From Spirochaetaceae bacterium (GTDB taxonomy: Bacteria; Spirochaetota; Spirochaetia; SZUA-6; Bin103), in assembly GCA_028818385.1 (NCBI GenBank), contig JAPPNY010000122.1:1-64000 (forward strand): a stretch of DNA of 64,000 nucleotides, given 5' to 3'. The notes under the pieces are model-generated. The model ran no database searches and was not told where the DNA came from. It saw only the letters and a program-made list of their open reading frames with translations. Both the position numbers and the translations under genes were made by a program. Positions 1 to 8,772 of the stretch are shown here, piece after piece (positions within the stretch are counted from its first letter, which is position 1; each line of letters opens with the position of its first letter).

Positions 1-672
1 TCTACACCGCCTGCGCGATCGCCGACCACGAGCGGGTCGCCCGCATCCTGGCGGAGTCCCCGGAGGCGGCGACGCAGGCCGATGCCGATTCGCGCGACGG
101 CTCCTGGCTGCCGCTGCACTACTGCGCCCGCTGCAAGGCGGGCAGCGACGAGGACGGCCTGACCACGGCGAAGCTGCTGCTGGAGCACGGCGCCGACCCC
201 GCCACGGCGCTCGATCAGGCGTGCTGGGCCGACAACGGCGCGATCGCCGATCTGCTGCTGGAGCGGGGCGCTCGCCTGAGCGATGACGACACCCCGAACC
301 ACCTGGCCTGCGATGGCCAGTTCGACGTGCTGGAGTCGCTGCTGCGCCACGACGCCATCGACATGAACGGCACGCGCGGCACGGCCCACCACGGCGGCTA
401 CAACCCGCTTGGCTGCGCGGTCAACATGCGCAGCCTGCAGGGCGTCACCTGGTTCCTGGACCACGGCTGCGATCCGAACCAGGTGATGAGCAAGAGCGGC
501 GAAACGGCCCTGCACGTGGCGGTCAGCTCCGGTGCCGGAGTGGCCCCTGGTGCGCTTGCTGGTGGAGCGCGGGGTGGACGTCGGCAGGCAGGACGGCGAC
601 GGGCAGACGGCGCTTGACATCGCCCGCGCCAAGAAACGAACCAAGCTGGTCGACTTCCTGGCTGAACGGTGA
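1..672 (+). pseudogene. Ankyrin-repeat protein, 3' part, frameshifted
   Basis: The reading frame open from base 3 encodes ankyrin helices such as LLLEHGADP, LLLERGARL and FLDHGCDP, so this is the C-terminal part of an ankyrin-repeat protein that begins outside the window. Near bases 535-550 the frame changes: the old frame runs into low-complexity GARGGRR sequence and stops at 617, while the next frame continues with PEWPLVRLLVERGVDV and DGQTALDIARAK, ending at the TGA at 670-672. One extra base (or two missing) around ALHVAVSSG explains this. Ankyrin repeats bind proteins; the partner is unknown. It may be a decayed gene or an assembly error. The call of family is firm, the status as pseudogene less so. 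Confidence 0.7.
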
Positions 673-710
673 TCTCCGCTGCACCCAGCGAACCTACGCA
701 GCCGCGGCGT

Positions 711-739
711 TTGCCCGGAGCCTGACCGTGTTTCATAGT
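711..739 (+). promoter_or_regulatory. Candidate sigma70-type promoter for the dprA-like gene
   Basis: TTGCCC (711-716) and CATAGT (734-739) match the -35 and -10 consensus at four of six positions each and are separated by 17 bases. They lie upstream of the dprA-like start at 781 in the only sizeable gap before the defence genes. Sequence match only. Confidence 0.3.
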
Positions 740-780
740 AGACACAGAGTGTGCCCATGACCGGGATGGAAGGCGTGACG

Positions 781-1467
781 ATGTCCGTCGAGGATCTCAT
801 CGGTCCACTCAACGAGATTGAGCGCAAGTACGCCCCGCGTCAGTTGTGGGTCGTTGGCGATCCTTCGATCTTTTCTGAAGGCAGGATAGTTTCGGTCGTA
901 GGATCGCGCCGTCCGTTTCCGGAGGGGGTCCGGCGAACGCGTCGACTCGTATCTGAATTGGTCCGACGCGATATCGCAGTCCTTAGCGGCTTGGCTCTGG
1001 GCGTCGACACTGTGGCGCACGAAGCGGCGATGCAGTGCGGTGGCCGTACTGTGGCGGTGCTGGGCACGCCCCTGGAACAGGCGACACCCCGGAGCAATGC
1101 GCGGCTTCAACAGAGCATCATGAGCGAACATGTCGTCGTATCACAGTTCCCGCCGGGGACCGTCGTCCAGAAGTGGTTCTTCACGTCGCGCAACCGAACC
1201 ATGGCGCTGCTGTCGCCGGCGACCATCATCATCGAGGCGCGCGAGGGCAGCGGCACGCAGCACCAGGGGTGGGAGGCCATTCGCTTGGGCCGTCCGCTCT
1301 ACTTTCTCAAGTCGGCCGTGGACTCTACAAATGTTGAGTGGATACACGAGCAGCTCAAGTACGGCGCCGAGATTCTCGGAGACGACAACGTCGCAGACGT
1401 GCTGGATGCCATTCCCACGCGAGTTCCAATTCCAACGCAAGAGCTTGAAGAGATGGTACCTTTCTAA
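781..1467 (+). CDS. DprA/Smf-family Rossmann-fold protein (ShosA-like)
   Basis: This is a DprA/Smf-fold protein of about 228 residues. It shows the family signature series: VVGSRRP near the N-terminus, SGLALGVDTVAHEAA, GGRTVAVLGTPLEQATP, SRNRTMALLSP and EAREGSGTQHQGW. There is no winged-helix C-terminal domain like that of housekeeping DprA. I prefer the ATG at 781 because GGAAGG sits 7 bases upstream; an in-frame ATG at 751 is possible. A phosphoribosyltransferase gene follows within about 70 bases. In the known ShosTA anti-phage toxin-antitoxin system a DprA-like protein (ShosA) restrains a phosphoribosyltransferase toxin (ShosT), so I infer an antitoxin or regulatory role rather than natural transformation. 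No competence genes are visible nearby. Confidence 0.8.
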   Translation: MSVEDLIGPLNEIERKYAPRQLWVVGDPSIFSEGRIVSVVGSRRPFPEGVRRTRRLVSELVRRDIAVLSGLALGVDTVAHEAAMQCGGRTVAVLGTPLEQATPRSNARLQQSIMSEHVVVSQFPPGTVVQKWFFTSRNRTMALLSPATIIIEAREGSGTQHQGWEAIRLGRPLYFLKSAVDSTNVEWIHEQLKYGAEILGDDNVADVLDAIPTRVPIPTQELEEMVPF

Positions 1468-1538
1468 CCATACCCTTCGCTTCACTGCTGATCTACTCGC
1501 CACACGGGACCCGCGACATCGAGAGGCAGTCCCGCGAC

Positions 1539-2081
1539 ATGGTCTGCTATCCAATTAAGCAAGGAGCTCGGCACGTTCTGGAACATGCCGCACGACGCGC
1601 GGAAGAATACCGGTATATGTTCTCTGAGTACTTCGGTCAAGACACGGTCGTAGTTCCCGTGCCCGGTCACGCTCCTCGAAGACATCAGAATCTCTGGCCG
1701 GCGAAGGCAATTGCCGAAGCAATGATCGAGAAAGAACTGGCTGATCGAATCGTACCGATGTTGCGACGCGTAACGGCAGTACAGAAGGCGGCTACATCGA
1801 CCGCCCCGCGAAGAGTCAGCCGTCACCTGGAGACGCTGCACGCACAGCCGGAGCTCGTCGACGCGACCAGGATTCTGGTCCTGGACGATGTAGTGACGTC
1901 GGGCGCGACACTCTTCGCGTCAGTCCAGCTTGTGCGCCAGTCGTATCCGAATGCGAACGTTCGGGCGTTCGCCCTCATCCGCCGCGTCGACGAGATACCG
2001 GATACTTCTCAACGATGCCTCGCCCCGGTCTGCGGCAACATCACATTGCGGCAAGACGGCGGAACGAGCCGGGAGCCATGA
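1539..2081 (+). CDS. Phosphoribosyltransferase (ComF/ShosT-like)
   Basis: A type I phosphoribosyltransferase fold of at least 180 residues. The PRPP-binding loop is ILVLDDVVTSGATL and an upstream strand reads VVVPVPGHAP, as in ComF-like enzymes. It follows the DprA-like gene in the same direction, the arrangement expected for a ShosTA-like pair, where the transferase would be the toxin. The first ATG is at 1539, but the frame is open back to 1449 and reads LLIYSPHGTRD just before it, which looks like a genuine N-terminus. No ATG, GTG or TTG exists there; tandem CTG codons at 1485 and 1488 are the only candidates. Function as toxin is inference from neighbourhood. Confidence 0.75.
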   Translation: MVCYPIKQGARHVLEHAARRAEEYRYMFSEYFGQDTVVVPVPGHAPRRHQNLWPAKAIAEAMIEKELADRIVPMLRRVTAVQKAATSTAPRRVSRHLETLHAQPELVDATRILVLDDVVTSGATLFASVQLVRQSYPNANVRAFALIRRVDEIPDTSQRCLAPVCGNITLRQDGGTSREP

Positions 2082-2187
2082 TCTCGTCTCATCGTGTTGG
2101 CTAACAGCGCCGCTCGACGTTTCGGCGCTCGCAACGGGAGAGCTACCGGCCGGCACGGGCGATCAATATCAGTGTAACCTGCGTCGC

Positions 2188-5100
2188 ATGGACGAGTTCT
2201 TCCGCAAGCCGATCCTGAACTCTCCCTACGAGTATCCGAGCCGTCACTGGGAACTGGACGAGACCGGACAGCCCACGAACCGCATCCTCGACGAGCGACG
2301 CCGCGTCGCGCTCATCACGCCGATTCCCGCTCCGCGGAAGCGGCGGGGCCAGCGCCAGCTCGTGTTCGACCAGCAGGCGCAGGAGCTTGAGACCGACGGG
2401 CAGCAATACGACCCGACGCCGATCATCAACGACCTGCGACGGATCGTCGATGCCTGGCGCGAGTTGCCTGCGAACCAGTGGCAGGTAACGCCGGAGACCG
2501 CCCGCCTGCTGCACCACTGGCGGCACCACTCCACTGACGGCATCCGGCCCTTCTTCTGCCAGATCGAGGCGGTCGAGACCGCGATCTGGCTTACCGAGGT
2601 CGCACCCAAATCGGCAACCGGGCGGCGCTTCCTCGACCGCCTGCAATCAGCGAACGAGCAGGCCAATCCCGGTCTGGACCGACTTGCGCTGAAGCTTGCC
2701 ACCGGCGCCGGCAAGACGACCGTCATGGCCATGCTCATCGCGTGGCAGACGGTCAACGCCGTACGGCACCCGACCAGCCCCCGGTTCACCCGCGGCTTCC
2801 TGGTCGTCACGCCGGGCCTGACCATCCGCGACCGCCTGCGCGTGCTCCAACCCAACGACCCCGACAGCTACTACCGCAGCCGCGAACTGGTGCCCGGCGA
2901 CCTTCTGGGTGTGCTGGACCGGGCCAAGATCGTCATCACCAACTTCCACGCCTTCATGCTCCGGGAGACCCTGGAGCTGTCCAAGGGCGGCCGTGCGCTC
3001 CTGCAGGGCCGCGGCCCCGAGCTGCGGACCTTAGAAAACGAGGGACAGATGCTTCAGCGCGTTATGCCGGAGCTGATGGGCATGAAGAACGTCATGGTGT
3101 TCAACGACGAAGCTCATCACTGCTACCGCGAACGCCCCAAGGAGGAGAGCGACGAGGGTGACCTCAAGGGCGACGACCGCGAGGAGGCGAAGAAGAACAG
3201 CGAGGCGGCGCGGGTCTGGATCTCCGGGCTGGAAGCGGTACAGCGCCGGCTCGGCCTGAGCCGCATCGTCGACCTGTCAGCCACGCCGTTCTTTCTCCGC
3301 GGCTCCGGCTACGCCGAGGGAACACTGTTTCCGTGGACGATGAGCGACTTCTCCCTGATGGACGCCATCGAGTGCGGCATCGTCAAGCTGCCCCGCGTCC
3401 CGGTCGCGGACAACATCCCCGGCGCGGACATGCCCCGTTTCCGCAACCTCTGGGAGCACATCGGCAAGGAGATGCCGAGGAAAGGCCGCGGCAAGGCCGC
3501 CGGTCTCGACCCCTTGAGCATCCCCGTCGAGCTGCAGACCGCGCTCGACGCGCTCTACGGCCATTACGCCAAGACGTTCGAGGAGTGGCAGAAGGCCGGC
3601 ATCGAAGTGCCCCCTTGCTTCATCGTCGTCTGCAACAACACGTCCACCTCGAAGCTGGTCTACGACTACATCGCCGGGTTCCATCGCCGGAACGGGGACG
3701 GCTCCACCGCGCCGATGCCGGGTCGTCTTCCGCTGTTCCGCAACTCCGACGAAAACGGCCACCCTCTCCCCCAACCCCACACGCTGCTGATCGACAGCGA
3801 GCAACTGGATTCCGGGGAGGCGCTCGGAGCGGACTTCCGGGCCGCCGCGTCCGACGAGATCGAGCGCTTCCGCAGGGAGATCGTCGAACGCACCGGCGAC
3901 CGGCGCCAGGCCGAACGCCTGTCGGATCAGGATCTGCTGCGCGAGGTCATGAACACCGTGGGCAAGGCCGGCCGGCTCGGCGGAGGAACCCGTTGCGTGG
4001 TATCGGTTTCGATGCTGACGGAGGGCTGGGACGCCCGCACCGTCACCCACGTGCTCGGCGTGCGAGCATTCGGCACGCAGCTCCTCTGTGAGCAGGTCGT
4101 GGGCCGCGCCCTCCGCCGGCAGTCCTACGATCTGAACGAAGAGGGCCTGTTCGACGTCGAATACGCCGACGTGCTCGGCATCCCGTTCGACTTCACCGCC
4201 AAGCCGGTGGTCTTACCGCCGCCACCCCCGCGCCAAACGGTTCAAGTCACGGCGATCACGCCCGATCGGAATGCCTGCGAGATCCGCTTTCCACGGGTCC
4301 AGGGCTATCGCGTCGAGCTGCCCGAGGAACATGTGGACGCGGCGTTCGACGAGAGCTCGACCTTCGTGCTCACGCCCGACATCGTCGGACCTTCCACCAC
4401 CCACAACGCCGGCATCATCGGCGAAGGAGTGGATCTGGACCTGATCCACCGCAACGGCGTGCGAACGTCCGAGCTGGTCTACCATCTCACCAGGGAGTTG
4501 CTCGAACAGTGGCGCGAACCCAACCAGGAACCGAAGCTCCACCTGTTCGGCCAGCTCAAACGAATCGCGCGCCGCTGGATCGACGACCACCTGGTCTGCA
4601 AGGGCGGCACGAATCCGGCCCAGTTGATGTACCAGGAGCTGGCCAACCGCGCGTGCGAGCGAATCACGCGGGCCATCGTGTCGCGCCACTTGGGTGAACG
4701 CGAGATCAGGGCGGTTCTGGATCCGTACAACTCGACGGGCTCGACGATTCACGTCAGCTTCACCACGTCGAAGCAGACCCGCTGGGAAACGGACCCGCGC
4801 CGTTGCCACGTCAATTGGGTCGTGTGTGACAGTGACTGGGAAGCGGAATTCTGCCGCGTCGTGGAGTCACACGAGCGGGTCCGCGCCTACGTCAAGAACC
4901 ACGGCCTGGGGCTGGAAGTGCCATACCGGTCCGGCTCCGAGGCGCGGACCTATCTCCCCGACTTCATCGTGCTGGTGGACGACGGCCGCGGCGAGGACGA
5001 TCTGCTGCGTCTCGTGGTCGAGATCAAGGGCTACCGGCGCGAGGACGCCAAAGAGAAGAAGGCGACGATGGAAACCTACTGGGTGCCGGGCGTGAACCGG

Positions 5101-5328
5101 CTGAGCGCCTTCGGCCGCTGGGCGTTTGCGGAATTCACGGACGTGTACACGATCCTCGACGACTTCGGCGCAGCGGTCGGCGCACAGGTCAACGCACAGT
5201 TCGACGAACGGATAGAAGGGCTCCTTGGGGACACTCGGAAGGAGGCAGCCACATGGCTGGCCGCGGCCGGCGGAAGCGAGCCGGACCTGGAGTACGTCCC
5301 ACGCCGCAGAAGCGAGCCGGGTGAGTGA
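2188..5328 (+). CDS. res: Type III-like restriction enzyme Res subunit with VapB-like tail
   Basis: A 1046-residue superfamily 2 helicase/translocase with a C-terminal nuclease. Walker A is ATGAGKT near residues 171-177, the DEAH box is at 307-310, motif III is LSATPFF, and the arginine-finger motif VI is QVVGRALRR. The nuclease domain has PDF at 924-926 and VEIKGY with E945 and K947, a PD-(D/E)xK site. Start ATG 2188 (MDEFFRKPIL) is chosen because upstream codons are not family-like. After the usual end of such proteins a tail of about 35 residues contains GGSEPDLEYVPRRR, which resembles the C-terminal end of VapB antitoxins. The stop overlaps the following PIN gene by GTGA. It cuts DNA together with the Mod subunit encoded downstream. 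Confidence 0.9.
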   Translation: MDEFFRKPILNSPYEYPSRHWELDETGQPTNRILDERRRVALITPIPAPRKRRGQRQLVFDQQAQELETDGQQYDPTPIINDLRRIVDAWRELPANQWQVTPETARLLHHWRHHSTDGIRPFFCQIEAVETAIWLTEVAPKSATGRRFLDRLQSANEQANPGLDRLALKLATGAGKTTVMAMLIAWQTVNAVRHPTSPRFTRGFLVVTPGLTIRDRLRVLQPNDPDSYYRSRELVPGDLLGVLDRAKIVITNFHAFMLRETLELSKGGRALLQGRGPELRTLENEGQMLQRVMPELMGMKNVMVFNDEAHHCYRERPKEESDEGDLKGDDREEAKKNSEAARVWISGLEAVQRRLGLSRIVDLSATPFFLRGSGYAEGTLFPWTMSDFSLMDAIECGIVKLPRVPVADNIPGADMPRFRNLWEHIGKEMPRKGRGKAAGLDPLSIPVELQTALDALYGHYAKTFEEWQKAGIEVPPCFIVVCNNTSTSKLVYDYIAGFHRRNGDGSTAPMPGRLPLFRNSDENGHPLPQPHTLLIDSEQLDSGEALGADFRAAASDEIERFRREIVERTGDRRQAERLSDQDLLREVMNTVGKAGRLGGGTRCVVSVSMLTEGWDARTVTHVLGVRAFGTQLLCEQVVGRALRRQSYDLNEEGLFDVEYADVLGIPFDFTAKPVVLPPPPPRQTVQVTAITPDRNACEIRFPRVQGYRVELPEEHVDAAFDESSTFVLTPDIVGPSTTHNAGIIGEGVDLDLIHRNGVRTSELVYHLTRELLEQWREPNQEPKLHLFGQLKRIARRWIDDHLVCKGGTNPAQLMYQELANRACERITRAIVSRHLGEREIRAVLDPYNSTGSTIHVSFTTSKQTRWETDPRRCHVNWVVCDSDWEAEFCRVVESHERVRAYVKNHGLGLEVPYRSGSEARTYLPDFIVLVDDGRGEDDLLRLVVEIKGYRREDAKEKKATMETYWVPGVNRLSAFGRWAFAEFTDVYTILDDFGAAVGAQVNAQFDERIEGLLGDTRKEAATWLAAAGGSEPDLEYVPRRRSEPGE

Positions 5329-5762
5329 CTCTTGTGGACACATCGGTGTGGATCGACCACTTCCGTGCTCCGGACGCAGAACTCCGCGACTGCCTCGATG
5401 CGGGTGAGGTCCTCATGCACTCGATGGTGATTGGGGAGATCGCATGCGGCAATCTTTCAAGACGGGCGCAGACGCTGGCCCGTTTGCGGTCATTGCCACA
5501 CATCCCCGAGTCGGAGCACGACGAGGTCATGCGGACGATTGAATCCGATCGACTCATGGGCCGCGGACTTGGCTACATCGATGCCCACCTGGTCTCCTCG
5601 GTTCTGAGGCATCCCGACGCGTCTCTGTGGACGCGGGACACGCGGCTGAAGGGAGTTGCCGAAGAGCTCGGAGTTTCGTTCTTGGAAACACCTCCAGGCG
5701 GCAAGACGAGTGACGATGACGAGCCGCGAGACGATCTTCGCACCGACAAGGACCCCGCATAG
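5325..5762 (+). CDS. vapC: VapC-type PIN-domain ribonuclease toxin
   Basis: A 145-residue PIN-domain protein, the usual VapC size plus a short acidic tail. Acidic active-site residues are present: D5 in VDTSVWIDHF, E38 in GEIACG, D86 in GYIDAHL and D105 in WTRDTRL. It starts with GTG that overlaps the Res stop (GTGA) and ends one base before the mod ATG, so it is embedded in the restriction-modification operon and probably translationally coupled. No separate VapB gene exists upstream; the only antitoxin-like sequence is the tail of Res. VapC proteins cleave tRNA or rRNA. The site appears intact, so some neutraliser is expected. Target unknown. Confidence 0.88.
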   Translation: MTLVDTSVWIDHFRAPDAELRDCLDAGEVLMHSMVIGEIACGNLSRRAQTLARLRSLPHIPESEHDEVMRTIESDRLMGRGLGYIDAHLVSSVLRHPDASLWTRDTRLKGVAEELGVSFLETPPGGKTSDDDEPRDDLRTDKDPA

Positions 5763-8705
5763 ATGCCGAAACGAAAGCAGAGCAAGAGCGTCGAGACCAT
5801 TACTCACGACGAGGCGTCACGCAAGAACATCCCCACGGCGGAGTACCAGTCGGTGATGGAGAAGTCCGATCAGAGCCCCGTCCAGGTGGCCTACGAGCGC
5901 CGCAACCGCGACCTCGACCCGCAACTCGTGTGGCGCGGCAAGGACGAGCAGGACTGGTCCGACCTCGTCGTGCAAGCGCCGCCCCTGTTCATTCAGGAAA
6001 AGGTCCACCCGAAAGTGCTGATCGACGACCTGCTGCGGCGCAGCAAGGCGGGAGAGCAGGCGGCGGCCGATCAGCTCGATCTCTTCGCCGACTTCAACGG
6101 CCTGCCGGACGACAGTGCCCGCACCGAGTTCTACCGCCACGACGCCAACTGGTCCAACCGCATGATCCTGGGCGACAGCCTGCAGGTGATGGCGTCGCTC
6201 GCCGAGCGGGAAGGGCTGCGCGGCAAGGTGCAGTGCATCTACCTCGACCCACCATACGGCATCAAGTTCAACTCCAACTTCCAGTGGTCCACCACCAGCC
6301 GCGACGTGAGAGACGGCAAGACCGAGCACATCACCCGCGAGCCCGAGCAAGTAAAGGCGTTCCGCGACACATGGCGCGATGGAATTCATTCCTACCTTAC
6401 CTACCTGCGGGACCGCCTCACCGTTGCCCGCGACCTGCTAACGGACAGCGGCAGTATCTTCGTGCAGATTGGCGACGAGAATCTCCATCGCGTTCGAAGT
6501 CTGATGGATGAGGTATTTGGTGAGGGCAATTTCATATCGATTATCCAGTTTCAGAAAACAGGTAGCCTCTCTGGAAACCTACTAGCCAATACCGTCGACT
6601 TTATCCTCTGGTTTGCGAAGTCGAAGCAGTCGGCGAAGTACCGCCAGCTATATAATGCGCGCGTCGCCGGGCATGTCTCGTCAGACAGGTACGATCAGAT
6701 TGAGCTATCGGACGGTAAAGAGAGGAGGCTCTCGCAGCCGGAGATTGAGCGAGTAGTGGAACTTCCCGATGGGCGCGTATTTCGCCATACCAGTCTCATT
6801 AGCTCAGGACAATCGTCAACTGAACAGCCGTTTTCCTTCCGGGGCAGGACGTATCTCCCGTCGGTCGGCAGTCATTGGAAGACAACCACTACGGGGTTGG
6901 ATAGGTTGGCAAAGTGTGGAAGAATTTCCGCTGGGACGAAGACGATTCGCTATAAGCGCCTCATGGAAGACTTCAAGGTCCTACCGATTACTGACCGGTG
7001 GGAATCTCTCCAGATTGGCACCGGTCTGATCTACGTGGTACAAACAAGCCCTGCGGTCGTCGAGCGCTGCATCCTAATGACCACCGATGCGGGCGACCTT
7101 GTACTGGACCCTACGTGCGGCTCCGGAACAACGGCGTACGTAGCCGAACAATGGGGGAGGCGCTGGATCACCATCGACACCTCCCGCGTTGCCCTGGCTC
7201 TGGCCCGCTCCCGCGTCATGGGAGCGCGCTATCCCTACTACCTGCTCGCGGACAGCGAGGCCGGCCGGCAGAAGGAAGCAGAGCTTGCCCGGACGGTGGC
7301 CTCCGACCGTCCTACCGGTGGCGACATTCGGCAGGGCTTCGTGTACGAGCGCGTGCCGCACATCACCCTGAAGTCGATTGCCAACAACGCCGAGATCGAC
7401 GTGACCTGGGAACGCCAGCAGGAGACCCTGGAGCCGTTACGCACGGAGCTGAACACAGCGCTCGGCCGCGCCTGGGAAGAGTGGGAGATTCCGCGTGAGC
7501 CCGGCGACCCGTGGCCTGACGCGGCAACAGCGGCGTGGAAGCGCCTGCAGACGGCGCAGACCGACGGAGTCAAGACGGCCGCTGTGCGGACGCTGAACGG
7601 CGCACTGGGCAGGAACTACACCATCGCCGAGGTCCCCGACCAGCCGCTCGACCCGTGGGACGCCGACGCGGCTGACCTACATCGCCGTTGGTGGGAGGCG
7701 CGCATCGCCCGCCAGAAGGAGATCGACGAGTCAATCGCCGCGAAGGCGGACTACGAATACCTGTACGACAAACCATATGAAGATAGCGGGATCGTCCGCG
7801 TCGCCGGCCCCTTCACGGTGGAAAGCTTGGCTCCGCACCGCACACTGGGTGTGGACGAGAATGACGAACTGATCGACCACCTCGCCGAGAGCAAGGCCGA
7901 CTACGACGTAAAGCGAGACTTCGCGACGACGATCCTGGAGCACCTGAAGACGTCAGGCGTGCAGCAAGCGCACAAGGAGGATCGGATCTCCTTCACCGCG
8001 CTCACTCCTTGGCCGGGGCACCGGATCTGCGCTGAAGGGCGCTACGTCGAAGGTGACGCGGACGGCGGCGCCGAGCGCCGCGCCGGCGTCTTTGTCGGCC
8101 CCGAGTTCGGCACTGTCTCCCGCCCCGACCTGGTTGAGGCTGTCCGCGAAGCCGCCGACGCCGACTACGACGTGCTGATCGCCTGTGCGTTCAGCTACGA
8201 TGCGCACGCCAGCGAGTTCAGCAAGCTCGGCCGCCTCCCGGTTCTCAAGGCGCGCATGAACGCCGACCTGCATATGGCCGGCGACCTCAAGAACACCGGC
8301 ACCGGCAACCTGTTCGTCATCTTCGGTGAGCCCGACATCGACATAATCCCGGTCCAGACCGACGGCCAAGAGCCGCCCAAGATCCAGGTCAAGGTGAACG
8401 GCGTGGACGTGTTCCATCCCAACACCGGCGAGATCCGCAGCGACGGTCCCGATGGTATCGCCTGCTGGTTCATCGACACCGACTACAACGAGGAGAGCTT
8501 CTTCGTCCGCCACGCCTATTTCCTCGGCGCCAACGATCCCTATAAGTCCCTCAAGACGACCCTCAAGGCCGAGATCCGCCGCGACGCCTGGGAGACCCTG
8601 CACAGCGACACCTCCCGCCCCTTTGATCGCCCTCCCTCCGGGCGCATCGCCGTCAAAGTCATCAACCACCTCGGCGACGAGGTAATGAAGGTCTTTCGGG
8701 TCTGA
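5763..8705 (+). CDS. mod: Type III-like DNA methyltransferase Mod subunit
   Basis: A 980-residue site-specific DNA methyltransferase. Motif IV DPPYG lies at residues 162-166 and the SAM-binding motif I DPTCGSGTT at 449-457; this order marks the beta class of N6-adenine methylases. The region between them, where type III Mod proteins keep their target-recognition domain, is noticeably richer in A and T (about 6500-7080) than its flanks. The C-terminal 400 residues are unlike short Mod proteins and probably contact Res. The ATG follows the vapC stop directly. It protects host DNA by methylation and gives the restriction complex its sequence specificity. Confidence 0.92.
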   Translation: MPKRKQSKSVETITHDEASRKNIPTAEYQSVMEKSDQSPVQVAYERRNRDLDPQLVWRGKDEQDWSDLVVQAPPLFIQEKVHPKVLIDDLLRRSKAGEQAAADQLDLFADFNGLPDDSARTEFYRHDANWSNRMILGDSLQVMASLAEREGLRGKVQCIYLDPPYGIKFNSNFQWSTTSRDVRDGKTEHITREPEQVKAFRDTWRDGIHSYLTYLRDRLTVARDLLTDSGSIFVQIGDENLHRVRSLMDEVFGEGNFISIIQFQKTGSLSGNLLANTVDFILWFAKSKQSAKYRQLYNARVAGHVSSDRYDQIELSDGKERRLSQPEIERVVELPDGRVFRHTSLISSGQSSTEQPFSFRGRTYLPSVGSHWKTTTTGLDRLAKCGRISAGTKTIRYKRLMEDFKVLPITDRWESLQIGTGLIYVVQTSPAVVERCILMTTDAGDLVLDPTCGSGTTAYVAEQWGRRWITIDTSRVALALARSRVMGARYPYYLLADSEAGRQKEAELARTVASDRPTGGDIRQGFVYERVPHITLKSIANNAEIDVTWERQQETLEPLRTELNTALGRAWEEWEIPREPGDPWPDAATAAWKRLQTAQTDGVKTAAVRTLNGALGRNYTIAEVPDQPLDPWDADAADLHRRWWEARIARQKEIDESIAAKADYEYLYDKPYEDSGIVRVAGPFTVESLAPHRTLGVDENDELIDHLAESKADYDVKRDFATTILEHLKTSGVQQAHKEDRISFTALTPWPGHRICAEGRYVEGDADGGAERRAGVFVGPEFGTVSRPDLVEAVREAADADYDVLIACAFSYDAHASEFSKLGRLPVLKARMNADLHMAGDLKNTGTGNLFVIFGEPDIDIIPVQTDGQEPPKIQVKVNGVDVFHPNTGEIRSDGPDGIACWFIDTDYNEESFFVRHAYFLGANDPYKSLKTTLKAEIRRDAWETLHSDTSRPFDRPPSGRIAVKVINHLGDEVMKVFRV

Positions 8706-8733
8706 AGTTCCGTAATAGAGTCGACTTAGCCCC

Positions 8734-8754
8734 ACGGCTCGAGCAAGGAGCCGT
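8734..8754 (+). terminator. Hairpin after mod
   Basis: ACGGCTC (8734-8740) pairs perfectly with GAGCCGT (8748-8754) around a 7-base loop. It lies between mod and the next gene. There is no T-run after it, so it could reduce read-through or act on RNA stability rather than being a standard intrinsic terminator. Confidence 0.3.
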
Positions 8755-8772
8755 CGGCCACTTCAGCGAGGA

